Source: Nakamurella lactea DSM 19367
GTDB taxonomy: Bacteria > Actinomycetota > Actinomycetes > Mycobacteriales > Nakamurellaceae
NCBI RefSeq assembly: GCF_000426645.1
Contig: NZ_AUFT01000007.1
Coordinates: forward strand, 124,001 to 188,000
DNA: 64,000 nucleotides
Direction: 5' to 3'
Part shown: piece by piece, positions 26,571 to 34,812 of the stretch
Numbering within the stretch: position 1 is the stretch's first letter
Layout of the letters: every line of letters begins with the position of its first letter
Notes under the pieces: generated by a model
Database searches by the model: none
What the model was told of the DNA's origin: nothing
What the model saw: only the letters and a program-made list of their open reading frames with translations
Program-made: the position numbers and the translations under genes

Positions 26571-27170
26571 ATGGCCGAACGCGGGATCACCGGATCAGCC
26601 CGGGGGCTGTCGGTTGCCCAGCGCTCACGCCGCGACCGAATGCTCGCCGTGGCGATCGAGTTGGCGACCGAGGGCGGCTACGACGCGGTGAGCATGCGCG
26701 AGGTGGCGGAGCGGGCAGATGCCGCGCTGGCCACCGTTTACCGGCACTTTCCGTCCAAGGACCACCTGCTGCTCGGCGTGATGGCCGGCGCGATGGACCG
26801 GCTGCACGGCCGGATGCGGCAGAGTCGGCCACGCGGGACCACGGCGGCCGAACGGGTCACCGAGGTGCTGGAGCGATCCACCCGATCGCTGCTGCGCACC
26901 CCGAGTCTTTCCGCGGCGATCCTGCGGGCGTGGGTGACGATCAGTGGTGACGCGGGCGGCAACGCGGAGCGGATCGCGTCCACCACCCGGCAGACGCTGC
27001 AGTGGGCGATCGGTGCCGACCACCTGCCGACCGAGCACGATCTGCTGGTGATGAAGATCCTGAACCGGGTCTGGTTCGGCGAGTTGTTGTTCTGGGCGAA
27101 CGGTCGGGAGAGCGACGAGGAGCTGTTGAACACGATCCGGGTCGCCGTCGCCGCGCTCTACCCCGACTGA
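26571..27170 (+). CDS. kstR: TetR-family regulator, KstR-like
   Basis: 199 residues. The N-terminal helix-turn-helix domain (about residues 20-66) reads MREVAERADAALATVYRHFPSKDHLL in two adjoining pieces, close to KstR, the cholesterol-catabolism repressor. The C-terminal ligand domain ends ILNRVWFGELLFWANGR, again KstR-like. Its 53-base separation from the ChsE3-like gene, with a good AGGAAGG site, allows co-transcription. KstR responds to early steroid-CoA intermediates and controls side-chain genes, which fits the SDR/FadD17/ChsE3/FadA5 neighbourhood. The likely DNA target is the palindrome at 21761-21781 (inference). It is a clearly different protein from the KstR2-like one at 63379. Confidence 0.75.
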   Translation: MAERGITGSARGLSVAQRSRRDRMLAVAIELATEGGYDAVSMREVAERADAALATVYRHFPSKDHLLLGVMAGAMDRLHGRMRQSRPRGTTAAERVTEVLERSTRSLLRTPSLSAAILRAWVTISGDAGGNAERIASTTRQTLQWAIGADHLPTEHDLLVMKILNRVWFGELLFWANGRESDEELLNTIRVAVAALYPD

Positions 27171-27193
27171 CCGGCCGGATCCGCACATGCCGG

Positions 27194-28174
27194 TCACTGT
27201 GCCGCTGGAGCCAGCACGATCCGGCCGAAGAACTGTGAAGACTCCAGCTGGTCGTGGGCGGCCGAGGCGTCGGACAACGCGTACACCCGGTCGACCACCG
27301 GTCGGCGGGCGATGCTGCGACTCAGGGCCAGCGAGTCCCGCAGGTGCGCCGCTACCTCGGCAGGTCCGGGCCGGCCGATCCCGTGAATCCGCCAGCCGTT
27401 GACCATCAACTTTCCGAGATGAATGTTCGCCCTGGCCCCGGCTGTCACACCGCAGGTCACCATCCGGCCGCCGCGGGCCAGCACCGACTGCAGCGCGGTC
27501 CACAACTCCCCGCCTGCCGACTCGATCACCACCTCGACGCCGGCGCCGGCAGTCTGCTCGGTGAGCCGCTCGACCAGGTCGTCGGCGTAGTGGTCGAATG
27601 CCGTCTCAGCCCCCAGACGTACTGCAGCATCGCGCTTGTCTGCGCTGCCGGCGGTCGCCAGCACTCGTGCGCCAAGGGCCCGGGCGTACTGCACCGCGAA
27701 CGTGCCGACGGCTCCACCGGCCGCGATCACCAGCACCGTTTCGCCGGGCCGCACCCTGGCCAGGTTCGCCACCGCGTCATAGGCGGTCCGCCCGGCCGTC
27801 GGCAGCGCGGCAGCCTGAGCGTCGGTCCAGTCCGCCGGGCGGGGAAGAGTGTGCAGCGCGGGGGCAACGGCGAACTCGGCGTGCGTGCCGCGGCCGAGTG
27901 CGACCACCTCGTCGCCCTCGGTGATCCCGGTGACGCCGGGGCCCAGAGCGACGACGGTGCCCGCCATGTCCCGACCGAGCACTGTCGGCGTCCGCACCGC
28001 CATGCCGTGCGTGCCCCGCCGGAGGTAACTGTCGACCCGGTCGAGGCTGGCCGCCCTGACCCGGATCAGCACCTCCCCGGCGCCCGGTTGCGGGACGGCG
28101 ACCGGTCCGTACTGCAGGCTCTCCGCGGTCGCCGACTCGCTGACGAAGCTGGCCTGCATCGTCCGCTCGCTCAC
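27194..28174 (-). CDS. Quinone oxidoreductase-type medium-chain dehydrogenase/reductase
   Basis: 326 residues of the zinc-free MDR family. The GroES-like domain is at about 1-120, and the NADPH-binding Rossmann domain has AAGGAVGTFAVQYARALGA near residue 150. There are no zinc-ligand cysteines. Such enzymes reduce enones or act as enoyl-CoA/quinone reductases with NADPH. The start is GTG 28174, overlapping the stop of the upstream hydratase gene (GTGA) and implying coupling; ATG 28159 is an alternative. It is probably controlled from the divergent region holding box 2. Confidence 0.8.
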   Translation of the reverse strand: MSERTMQASFVSESATAESLQYGPVAVPQPGAGEVLIRVRAASLDRVDSYLRRGTHGMAVRTPTVLGRDMAGTVVALGPGVTGITEGDEVVALGRGTHAEFAVAPALHTLPRPADWTDAQAAALPTAGRTAYDAVANLARVRPGETVLVIAAGGAVGTFAVQYARALGARVLATAGSADKRDAAVRLGAETAFDHYADDLVERLTEQTAGAGVEVVIESAGGELWTALQSVLARGGRMVTCGVTAGARANIHLGKLMVNGWRIHGIGRPGPAEVAAHLRDSLALSRSIARRPVVDRVYALSDASAAHDQLESSQFFGRIVLAPAAQ

Positions 28175-29172
28175 CAGGGAAGCTGGAGCTGTACATCGGC
28201 GATCAGATGATCGCCCAAGGAGTTCCGGCCCACCACCTGCACCGTGACCGTCGCGTCATCGACCTCGGTGACCTCACCGGAGAGCAGCAGGGTGTCGCCC
28301 GGATGGTTCTGCTTGCGCAGCCGCAGTCGCAGCGACCGGACCTCTGCCTCCGGGCCGGCCCAGTCCGTCACGAAGCAGTTGACCAGCCCGCTGGAGCCGA
28401 GGATGTTCATGTAGACGTCCTTGGCGCCGCGGCGGATCGCCGCATCCCGGTCCAGGTGCACGTCGTTGAAGTCGTAGGTCGCGGTGGCCAGGGCGGCGAT
28501 CGACGACTGGGTGACCGGGATCGCCCATGGCGCAAGATGTTCGCCTTTCGTCACCGCCTCGGATGGCAGGACGTCGACACGTCGTGGCGGCCTCGTCGGG
28601 CCCGTCAGGGCCTCGGGCAGGTCGTCGGGCGTTGCGTTCGTCGGCGGCACGGCGGGCGAGGTATCGGGATTCCACCGCAGCATGCGCAGCGTGACCCGGC
28701 CCACCGGCTCACCCTCCAGCGTGTGGTAGTCGCTCACCAGATCCAGGAAGTGGCCGACCCCGAGCGCGGTCTGCTTCTCCGGGGTCACCATGCCGATGTG
28801 CTGGGTCTGGCGCAGCCGGTCGCCGGGCCGCAGCGGTCGCAGGTAGTCCTGGTCGTTGTTGACCGCCGCCACCGAGGTGAACCCGCCGGAGAACAGCACC
28901 TCGTTGATCTGGTCGAGCGGCTCACCGGCCTCGTGCATCCGCCGATTGCCCGGCAGCGTCCACATGTTCAACGTCGTTGCGGGAGCGATGATCCCGCCCC
29001 AGCGTGATGCCTGTGCCCACTGCGGATCCTGGTAGGCAGGGTTCCAGTCGTCGACGGCCTCGCACCAGATCCGGATGGCCGGCTCCGTGATCGGGTCCTT
29101 GGCCACCCTGGCCGGGCCGGGTCGGCCGACCACGGCCTGCAGCCGCTCGAAGAACTCCTGCTCGTGCGTCAC
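28171..29172 (-). CDS. Fused two-domain MaoC hydratase (ChsH2 N-domain joined to ChsH1)
   Basis: 333 residues. The N-terminal half (about 5-180) resembles the hotdog domain of the ChsH2-like protein at 5769 (similar pattern of RYxxGIxAPxxxLxxW and DxYxRxLRxGDRLR). The C-terminal half (about 195-333) resembles the ChsH1-like protein at 7879, with TYDFNDVHLDRDAAIRRG carrying the catalytic Asp and His, then KDVYMN and FVTDWAGP. Thus two subunits that are separate in the first module are one chain here, without DUF35. GTG 29172 has GGAGG six bases upstream; the long open frame beyond it is not used. Predicted enoyl-CoA hydration before aldol cleavage. Confidence 0.85.
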   Translation of the reverse strand: MTHEQEFFERLQAVVGRPGPARVAKDPITEPAIRIWCEAVDDWNPAYQDPQWAQASRWGGIIAPATTLNMWTLPGNRRMHEAGEPLDQINEVLFSGGFTSVAAVNNDQDYLRPLRPGDRLRQTQHIGMVTPEKQTALGVGHFLDLVSDYHTLEGEPVGRVTLRMLRWNPDTSPAVPPTNATPDDLPEALTGPTRPPRRVDVLPSEAVTKGEHLAPWAIPVTQSSIAALATATYDFNDVHLDRDAAIRRGAKDVYMNILGSSGLVNCFVTDWAGPEAEVRSLRLRLRKQNHPGDTLLLSGEVTEVDDATVTVQVVGRNSLGDHLIADVQLQLPW

Positions 29173-29211
29173 TTCCGACCTCCGTTGGTCCGTCTTCGAC
29201 CGCCCTGGGCC

Positions 29212-29240
29212 TTGACCGCCCGGCGCCACCGGGTTACGGT
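29212..29240 (+). promoter_or_regulatory. Promoter of the second aldolase operon
   Basis: TTGACC at 29212-29217, a 17-base spacer and TACGGT at 29235-29240, with operator box 2 beginning three bases later. The geometry equals that of the promoter at 2782. Confidence 0.55.
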
Positions 29241-29242
29241 CC

Positions 29243-29260
29243 GAACCAAGCGCTTGCTTG
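29243..29260. promoter_or_regulatory. KstR2-like operator, box 2
   Basis: GAACCAAGCGCTTGCTTG matches the 18-bp palindrome with one end mismatch and the core KstR2 motif completely. It lies in the divergent gap between the fused hydratase (minus) and the DUF35 gene (plus), so it could control both operons. Confidence 0.75.
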
Positions 29261-29307
29261 ATAATAGCAATGGTGCCCGAAACGTTCTGCGGTCGAAGGG
29301 GTCGACG

Positions 29308-29742
29308 ATGACGAACAAGCCGCCGGAGCGGACATCGACGGTGCCGCGGCTGGTGGTCACTCAGGACAACCAGTTCTGGTTCGACGCCGCCCGCGAGGGT
29401 CGGCTGGTGATCCAGCGGTGTACGAACTGTGCGGAACTGCGGCACCCACCGGCACCTGCCTGCGCCGCCTGTCACAGCTTCGACTGGGACGCCGTCGACG
29501 CCGGCGGTGACGCCACCCTGCACAGCTACACGGTGGTGCACCACCCGCCGGATCCGGCATTCGAGTATCCGCTGGCGATCGGGCTCGCCGACCTTCCCGA
29601 AGGCATACGGATCCTTGCCGACATCGCCGGTCTGTCGCACGACCGACTGGTGATCGGCATGCCACTGCGGATCACGTTGGTGCGACACGGGAACGGCGAG
29701 ATCCTGCCGCAGCTCCAGCCGGTCGAAGGGCACCGATCGTGA
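29308..29742 (+). CDS. Stand-alone DUF35 zinc-ribbon/OB-fold protein (aldolase partner)
   Basis: 144 residues, equal to the C-terminal domain of the ChsH2-like protein at 5769. Both share VTQDNQFWFDAAREGRLVIQ (the 5769 protein has MRDNQFWFDAARERRLVIQ), then a zinc ribbon C-x2-C-x10-C-x2-C from about residue 37, and HSYTVVHHPP against HSYVTSHHPK. In Ltp2 systems this domain binds and activates the aldolase, and the aldolase gene follows with a GTGA overlap. ATG 29308 has GAAGGGG upstream; the open frame before it crosses the promoter and operator and is not coding. Confidence 0.88.
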   Translation: MTNKPPERTSTVPRLVVTQDNQFWFDAAREGRLVIQRCTNCAELRHPPAPACAACHSFDWDAVDAGGDATLHSYTVVHHPPDPAFEYPLAIGLADLPEGIRILADIAGLSHDRLVIGMPLRITLVRHGNGEILPQLQPVEGHRS

Positions 29743-30923
29743 CGACCGCACCATTGTCCGCAGCGGCGGCCATCGCCGGTATCGGTGCCACCGAGTTCTC
29801 CAAGAATTCCGGGCGGAGCGAGTGGCGGCTGGCCTGCGAAAGCGTGCTGGCCGCACTGGACGACGCCGGGATCGAGCCGCGAGAGGTGGACGGCGTGTCG
29901 CTGTTCACCATGGAGAACAACCCGGAGATCGCGGTTGCCAGGGCGCTGGGCATCCCGCAACTGTCGTTCTTCAGCCGGGTACCTCACGGCGGCGGCGGCG
30001 CGTGCGCACCGGTACAGCAGGCGGCGATGGCGATAGCCACCGGCGCGGCGAACGTGGTGGTGGTCTACCGCGCGTTCAACGAACGGTCCGGCACCAGGTT
30101 CGGGGCCGGGCCACCACCGTTCGCCTATCGGCCGTCCACCGACCAGGAATATCGGAACTGGATCAACCCGTACGGCTTGCTCACCCCGGCCCAGCAGGAG
30201 GCGATCCTGGCCCGCCGCTACATGCACCTGTCCGGCGCCACCAGTGCCGATTTCGGCCGGGTGTCGGTGCTGTCGAGGGCGCACGCGGCGAACAACCCGA
30301 AGGCCTGGTTCCACGGCAAACCGATCACGCTGGAGGACCACCAGCGGTCACGGCTGATCGCCGACCCGCTGCGGCTGCTGGACTGCTGCCAGGAGACCGA
30401 CGGCGGCCAGGCCCTGGTGATCGTCAGCACCGAACGCGCGCGGGACCTCAAGCACCCGCCGGCGGTGATTCGGGCGGCCGCACAGGGCATTGGGCCGCAA
30501 CAGATCTCGATGAGCAGCTTCTCCCGGCCGGACATCGATGCGCTGCCGGAGGTGCGGCTGTGCGCCGACCAGCTGTGGCGCCAGAGCGGCCTCGGTCCGG
30601 CCGACATGAACGCCGCCGTGGTCTACGACGCCTTCACCCCGCTGGTGCTGATGCAACTGGAGGAGTACGGTTTCTGCGGTCGCGGCGAGGCCAAGGACTT
30701 CCTGGCCGACGGCATCTGCGAGGTCACCGGAGCGCTCCCGCTGAACACCCACGGCGGGCAGCTCGGCGAGGGATACCTGCACGGTGTCAACGGGATTGCC
30801 GAGGGCGTGCGGCTGGTTCGGGGCACCTCGACGAACCAGCCACAGCACGCCGTCGAGCACGTGCTGGTCACCGGCGGGTCGCCGGTGCCGACCAGCGGGC
30901 TGGTGCTGGGAATCGACCGATGA
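29739..30923 (+). CDS. Ltp2-like aldolase (second copy)
   Basis: 394 residues, a close paralogue of the protein at 8373: almost identical openings (AIAGIGATEFSKNSGRSE), the shared HGKPITLxxHQ and QETDGGQALVIVS blocks, and Tyr296 and Tyr346 in the same contexts and at the same numbers. It would cleave a beta-hydroxy acyl-CoA made by the fused hydratase, with the DUF35 protein before it as partner. GTG 29739 overlaps the DUF35 stop. Two different aldolase sets suggest two side-chain lengths, two C-17 substituents or two substrates. Confidence 0.88.
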   Translation: MTTAPLSAAAAIAGIGATEFSKNSGRSEWRLACESVLAALDDAGIEPREVDGVSLFTMENNPEIAVARALGIPQLSFFSRVPHGGGGACAPVQQAAMAIATGAANVVVVYRAFNERSGTRFGAGPPPFAYRPSTDQEYRNWINPYGLLTPAQQEAILARRYMHLSGATSADFGRVSVLSRAHAANNPKAWFHGKPITLEDHQRSRLIADPLRLLDCCQETDGGQALVIVSTERARDLKHPPAVIRAAAQGIGPQQISMSSFSRPDIDALPEVRLCADQLWRQSGLGPADMNAAVVYDAFTPLVLMQLEEYGFCGRGEAKDFLADGICEVTGALPLNTHGGQLGEGYLHGVNGIAEGVRLVRGTSTNQPQHAVEHVLVTGGSPVPTSGLVLGIDR

Positions 30924-30989
30924 CCGGCCTTGCGGTGTTCGTCGGCTGATGGCTCCGGAACCGCGGCACCACATTGTGAAAGGACAGCA

Positions 30990-32261
30990 ATGACGGCTAC
31001 ACCGAACACCGATACCCTGCCGATGGCGGAAGAACCGCCACCCTACCGCCGCATCACCTACGCGCGCAGCGTGCACGACCAGGCCGAGATCGATGCCGTG
31101 GTCGACGTTCTCAGCAGCGGAAACCAAGGGCTGCGGATCGGCAAGAACGTCGCCGAGATGGAACGGCGGATCGCCGAGCTGTCCGGCAAGCGTCTCGGCC
31201 TGATGTGCAACTCGGGATCGTCGGCGCTGTACCTGGCGGTCGAACTGCTCGACCTGCCCGCCGGCAGCGAGGTGATCACCTCGCCACTGACCTTCTCCAC
31301 CGACGTCGCGCCGCTGGCGCGGGCCGGTCTGGTGCCGGTGTTCGTCGACGTCGAACCGGACACCTACAACATCGACGTCAGCAGGATTCCGGAGATGATC
31401 ACCGACCGCACCAAGGCGGTGCTGATCCCGAACCTGGCCGGCAATGCCCCGGACTGGGACGAGATCCGGGCGATCGCCGACCGGCACGGCCTGGCGGTGA
31501 TCGAGGACAACTGTGACGCGCTCGGCGCCACCCTGCGCGGCACGCCGACCGGGTCGCGAGCCGACCTGTCGGTGACCAGCTTCGCGATGGCCCACATCAT
31601 CACCTGTGCCGGTAACGGCGGCATGGTGCTCACCGACGACGAGGCCTTGCGCGACAAGGGGTTGATGCTGCGGCGCTGGGGCCGGCGGTCCGAGCCGCAC
31701 CTGTACGGCAGCAAACCGGGCGGCCGGGTGTTCCGCGAGGAGCTGGACGGCGTCCCCTACGACAACGACTTCATCTTCGACGTGCTGTCCTGGAACTTCG
31801 AGCCATCCGAGCTCGGCGCAGCCTTCGGGCTGGTACAGCTGGATCGGCTGCAGGAGAACTACCGGCGGCGGGCAGCGACTTTCGATGCCTACTCCTCGGC
31901 GTTCGGCAGCTATCCGGAACTGTTCTCGTTGCCCCGCCAACTCCAGGATCTCACGACGGCCTGGCTGTGCTATCCGGTGACGATCGCCGAGAACGCCGGC
32001 TTCACCCGCAGCGATCTGCAGGAGTCGATCGAAGCCGCCGGTATCGACACCAGGACCGTGTGGAGCGGCAACGTCACCCGTCATCCGATGATGAACTCGG
32101 TACAGCACCGGATTCCGCCCACCGGGTTGCCGGTGGCGGACGCGGTGTTCGCCAGGGGGATGTCGCTGGGCATGAGCCACGGAATGGACGACGACGAGGT
32201 CGGCCATGTGGTCGATTCGATCCACCGGTTCGCCCGCTCGATCGGCCACGGCGCACCATGA
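30990..32261 (+). CDS. PLP-dependent DegT/RfbH-type enzyme with Lys-to-His active site
   Basis: 423 residues of the DegT/DnrJ/EryC1/StrS aspartate-aminotransferase fold. The PLP phosphate loop is near MCNSGSSALYLAVELL (about residue 72), and an acidic pyridine-contact motif IEDNCDALGA lies near 171. In the segment SFAMAHIITCAGNGG, His202 stands where the Schiff-base lysine of the aminotransferases would be. This is the hallmark of the dehydrases RfbH/E1 and ColD, which remove a hydroxyl group rather than transaminate. Those act on nucleotide sugars, but no sugar gene is nearby. ATG 30990 has AAAGGA upstream. Likely role: elimination or deoxygenation chemistry on an unknown substrate. Confidence 0.75.
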   Translation: MTATPNTDTLPMAEEPPPYRRITYARSVHDQAEIDAVVDVLSSGNQGLRIGKNVAEMERRIAELSGKRLGLMCNSGSSALYLAVELLDLPAGSEVITSPLTFSTDVAPLARAGLVPVFVDVEPDTYNIDVSRIPEMITDRTKAVLIPNLAGNAPDWDEIRAIADRHGLAVIEDNCDALGATLRGTPTGSRADLSVTSFAMAHIITCAGNGGMVLTDDEALRDKGLMLRRWGRRSEPHLYGSKPGGRVFREELDGVPYDNDFIFDVLSWNFEPSELGAAFGLVQLDRLQENYRRRAATFDAYSSAFGSYPELFSLPRQLQDLTTAWLCYPVTIAENAGFTRSDLQESIEAAGIDTRTVWSGNVTRHPMMNSVQHRIPPTGLPVADAVFARGMSLGMSHGMDDDEVGHVVDSIHRFARSIGHGAP

Positions 32262-33064
32262 TGCAGACCACCCCGGCCACCACCAGTCGGGTGTTCTTCT
32301 CCTTCCCTCGGGTCGATGACCCGGCCAGGCACCGGGACTACAACACGTGGCACCAACTCGACCATCGGCCGGAGAACCTTGCCCTGCCCGGGGTGCTGCA
32401 CGGCGACCGCTGGGTCCGCTCGCCAGACTGCGCCGCCGCCGGCAGCAGCCCTGACCCACTGCTGGCCGGCGCCCAGTACCTGGCCATGTACTGGTTCGCC
32501 GAACCGGTGCGGGAGAGCATCGGTCAGTGGAAAGAGCTGGGGGACACCGCATTGCAGCAGGGTCGCCGCCCGGAACTGGGGTGGACGACCCGGACGATGA
32601 TGGGGATGTTCCGGCCGCTCACCGGTTGGGTGAACCCCGCCGCCCGGATCAGCCTGGCGGCGCTGCCGTTCCGTCCGCACCGCGGGGTCCACGTCACGGT
32701 CAGCCGGATCGACGAGTCCACCCCGACGGCGGTGGACGAGCGACTCGCCTTCGAGGAGACGGTCCGGTTGCCGAAGATCCTGGAACTGCCCGGCGTGGCC
32801 GGCGGCTGGACGTTCCGCAGCGTGTCGGTCGGGACGGCCGGCCCGGACGGCGGCGCCGTGCCGGTCGACGGGGTGCGGATCACCCTGCTCTACCTGGAGG
32901 CCGACCCGGTCGCCTTTGCCGCCGACCTGGCGTCCGCCGAGCGGGACGGAGCGGTCCCCGCCGCACCGGCCGACCTGGTCGACGTCGCCCGACCGATGCT
33001 CACCGGTCCGCTGCGCACGATCGAGCCCTGGCACTGGGACTGGTTCGGGCAGGACGACCGATGA
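32258..33064 (+). CDS. Hypothetical protein, possible EthD-like duplicated alpha/beta barrel
   Basis: 268 residues; I do not recognise a named family. The first half contains WHQLDHRPENLALPGVLHG near residue 33, a pattern reminiscent of EthD-type dimeric ferredoxin-like barrels. The second half (about 145-265) again has an HVTVSRI strand followed by a LPKILELPGVAGGW segment, suggesting an internal duplication. No signal peptide or membrane segment is visible. It overlaps the PLP-enzyme stop (ATGA) and the next start, so it belongs to the box 2 operon and presumably acts on the same substrate. Confidence 0.55.
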   Translation: MMQTTPATTSRVFFSFPRVDDPARHRDYNTWHQLDHRPENLALPGVLHGDRWVRSPDCAAAGSSPDPLLAGAQYLAMYWFAEPVRESIGQWKELGDTALQQGRRPELGWTTRTMMGMFRPLTGWVNPAARISLAALPFRPHRGVHVTVSRIDESTPTAVDERLAFEETVRLPKILELPGVAGGWTFRSVSVGTAGPDGGAVPVDGVRITLLYLEADPVAFAADLASAERDGAVPAAPADLVDVARPMLTGPLRTIEPWHWDWFGQDDR

Positions 33065-33948
33065 TCCGGATCGCGGTGATCGGACCCGGCGCGATCGGGC
33101 TGACCGTGGCCGCGGCCCTCGAGGCCGGCCGGGCAGCGACGGTCGCCGTGTTCGGCCGACGGCCGTCCCCGCCGCCGGTGGTGGACTGGCCGGACCGTTC
33201 CCAGCAGCTCGCCGCGGCCGTTCAGCTCGGGCCGGTCACTGAGGTCGCGGCTGACGCCGACCTGGTGGTGCTGGCGGTCAAGGCGCATCAGACGGCCGGC
33301 AGCGCAGGGTATCTGGCCGCCCTGCACCGGCCGGGCGTTCCTGTCCTGGTGCTGCAGAACGGGGTGGAGCACCGCGAGCGGCTGTCCGGGATCGTGCCGG
33401 CCGACGATGTGGTTCCCGGCATCGTCTGGTGCACGGCCGAACCGACCGGACCCGGGCGGATCACCGTTCGCCCCGGCGAGAACCGGATCGAGATTCCGGA
33501 CGGTTCGCCGGCGGTGATCGCCACCGCCTTCCACGGCGCTGCGGTTGGCATCACCGAGATCGAAGACTTCACCACGGCAGCCTGGGCCAAGCTGGTCTAC
33601 AACGCAGCGGTAGCGATCGAACCGCTCACGCTGCGACGGGCCGACGCCTTCAGTGATCCCGGTCTGCGCGAGGTGGCCCGCCGGATAGCGGCGGAAGGTG
33701 TCCGGGTCGGCCGAGCCGCCGGTGCGCGGCTCGCCGACAGTTTCGTCGACGAGGTGATCGACCGGCTGTCCGCCCAATCGGCGGGCACCGGCACCTCGAT
33801 CCTGTACGACCGGCTGGCCGGTCGGGCCATGGAGTGGGACGCCCGCAACGCCGTGATCAGCCGGATCGGTGCCGCACACGGCATTCCCACGCCGGTCAGC
33901 GACATCATCGTCCCGCTGTTGGCCGGTGCCGGTGCCGCGTCATCATGA
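33061..33948 (+). CDS. Ketopantoate reductase-family (PanE-like) oxidoreductase
   Basis: 295 residues. It starts directly with the NADPH-binding strand IRIAVIGPGAIGLTVAAALE, a GxGxxG-type loop. The VLAVKAHQT segment is near residue 75 and VLVLQNGVEH near 98; the helical C-domain has WAKLVYNAAVA, including the Lys and Asn used by 2-dehydropantoate 2-reductases. A housekeeping pantothenate role is unlikely in this operon, and reduction of a 2-oxo or branched keto acid is more plausible (inference). Overlapping starts and stops on both sides. Confidence 0.75.
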   Translation: MIRIAVIGPGAIGLTVAAALEAGRAATVAVFGRRPSPPPVVDWPDRSQQLAAAVQLGPVTEVAADADLVVLAVKAHQTAGSAGYLAALHRPGVPVLVLQNGVEHRERLSGIVPADDVVPGIVWCTAEPTGPGRITVRPGENRIEIPDGSPAVIATAFHGAAVGITEIEDFTTAAWAKLVYNAAVAIEPLTLRRADAFSDPGLREVARRIAAEGVRVGRAAGARLADSFVDEVIDRLSAQSAGTGTSILYDRLAGRAMEWDARNAVISRIGAAHGIPTPVSDIIVPLLAGAGAASS

Positions 33949-34799
33949 CCAGGAGAGCGATGACAGACAGCAGCACCGACACTGACGGCGCGCCGTTCGA
34001 AGCGCAATCGTTCGACCCGCAAGCCTTCGACATCGCCAGGTATGGGCCGTGGGCGGTGATCGTCGGTGGCTCCGAGGGCGTCGGGGCCAGGTTCGCCGAG
34101 CTGCTGGCGGACGCCGGCCTGAACCTGTTGCTCATTGCCCGCAAGCCCGCGCCATTGGCCGCGATCGCGGAGTCTGCCCGGTCTCGCGGCGTTCGGGTGC
34201 GCACCATGGCGGTGGATCTGCTGGAGCCGGGCGCGGCGGACCGGATCGCCGACGCCGCCGCGGATCTCGACGTCGGCCTCGTGGTGGTGAACGCCGGTGC
34301 CAACAGCTACCGCGGCGAGTTCGTCGAATCCGACCCGGCCGGCGTGCAGCGGGTGATCGACCTGAGCATCACGGCGCCGCTGGAGCTGTGCCGGCACTTC
34401 GGTAAGCGGATGAAGGACCGGGGGAGCGGCGGGATCCTGCTGGTCGGTTCACTTGCCGGCTATCTCGGGCACGCCGGGATCGGCATCTATGCCGCGGCCA
34501 AGGCCTTCGCCCGGATCTTCGCCGAGGGCTTGTGGCTGGAGCTTCGCCCGTTCGATGTCGACGTCCTGCACCTCGTCCTCGGGCTGACGGACACGCCCGC
34601 GATGCATCGCGCGGGGCTGCGTCTGGACGGCGCCGCCGACCCGCTGGCGGTGGCTGCCCAGGGCCTGGCACAGTTGCCGGACGGACCGGTTCGCGTAGTG
34701 GCCGGGAACGAGAGGCTGGCCGCCCGGCGTAGCGGACTCGACCGGGCGGAGCTGGTGACAGCCAACGCCGAAGCCTCCCGCCGGATGCTCGGCGGCTGA
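33945..34799 (+). CDS. Short-chain dehydrogenase/reductase
   Basis: 284 residues with a complete SDR active site (Ser in LLVGSLAG, Tyr and Lys in IYAAAKAF) but a slightly altered coenzyme loop, GGSEGVGARFA. A 25-residue acidic lead precedes the fold. The closest general type is the classical DltE/KR-like SDR. ATG 33945 overlaps the preceding stop; ATG 33960 in the same frame has AGGAG four bases upstream and may be the true start. Last gene of the operon that begins at 29308. Confidence 0.78.
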   Translation: MTRRAMTDSSTDTDGAPFEAQSFDPQAFDIARYGPWAVIVGGSEGVGARFAELLADAGLNLLLIARKPAPLAAIAESARSRGVRVRTMAVDLLEPGAADRIADAAADLDVGLVVVNAGANSYRGEFVESDPAGVQRVIDLSITAPLELCRHFGKRMKDRGSGGILLVGSLAGYLGHAGIGIYAAAKAFARIFAEGLWLELRPFDVDVLHLVLGLTDTPAMHRAGLRLDGAADPLAVAAQGLAQLPDGPVRVVAGNERLAARRSGLDRAELVTANAEASRRMLGG

Positions 34800-34812
34800 A
34801 CCCTTCCGGCGA

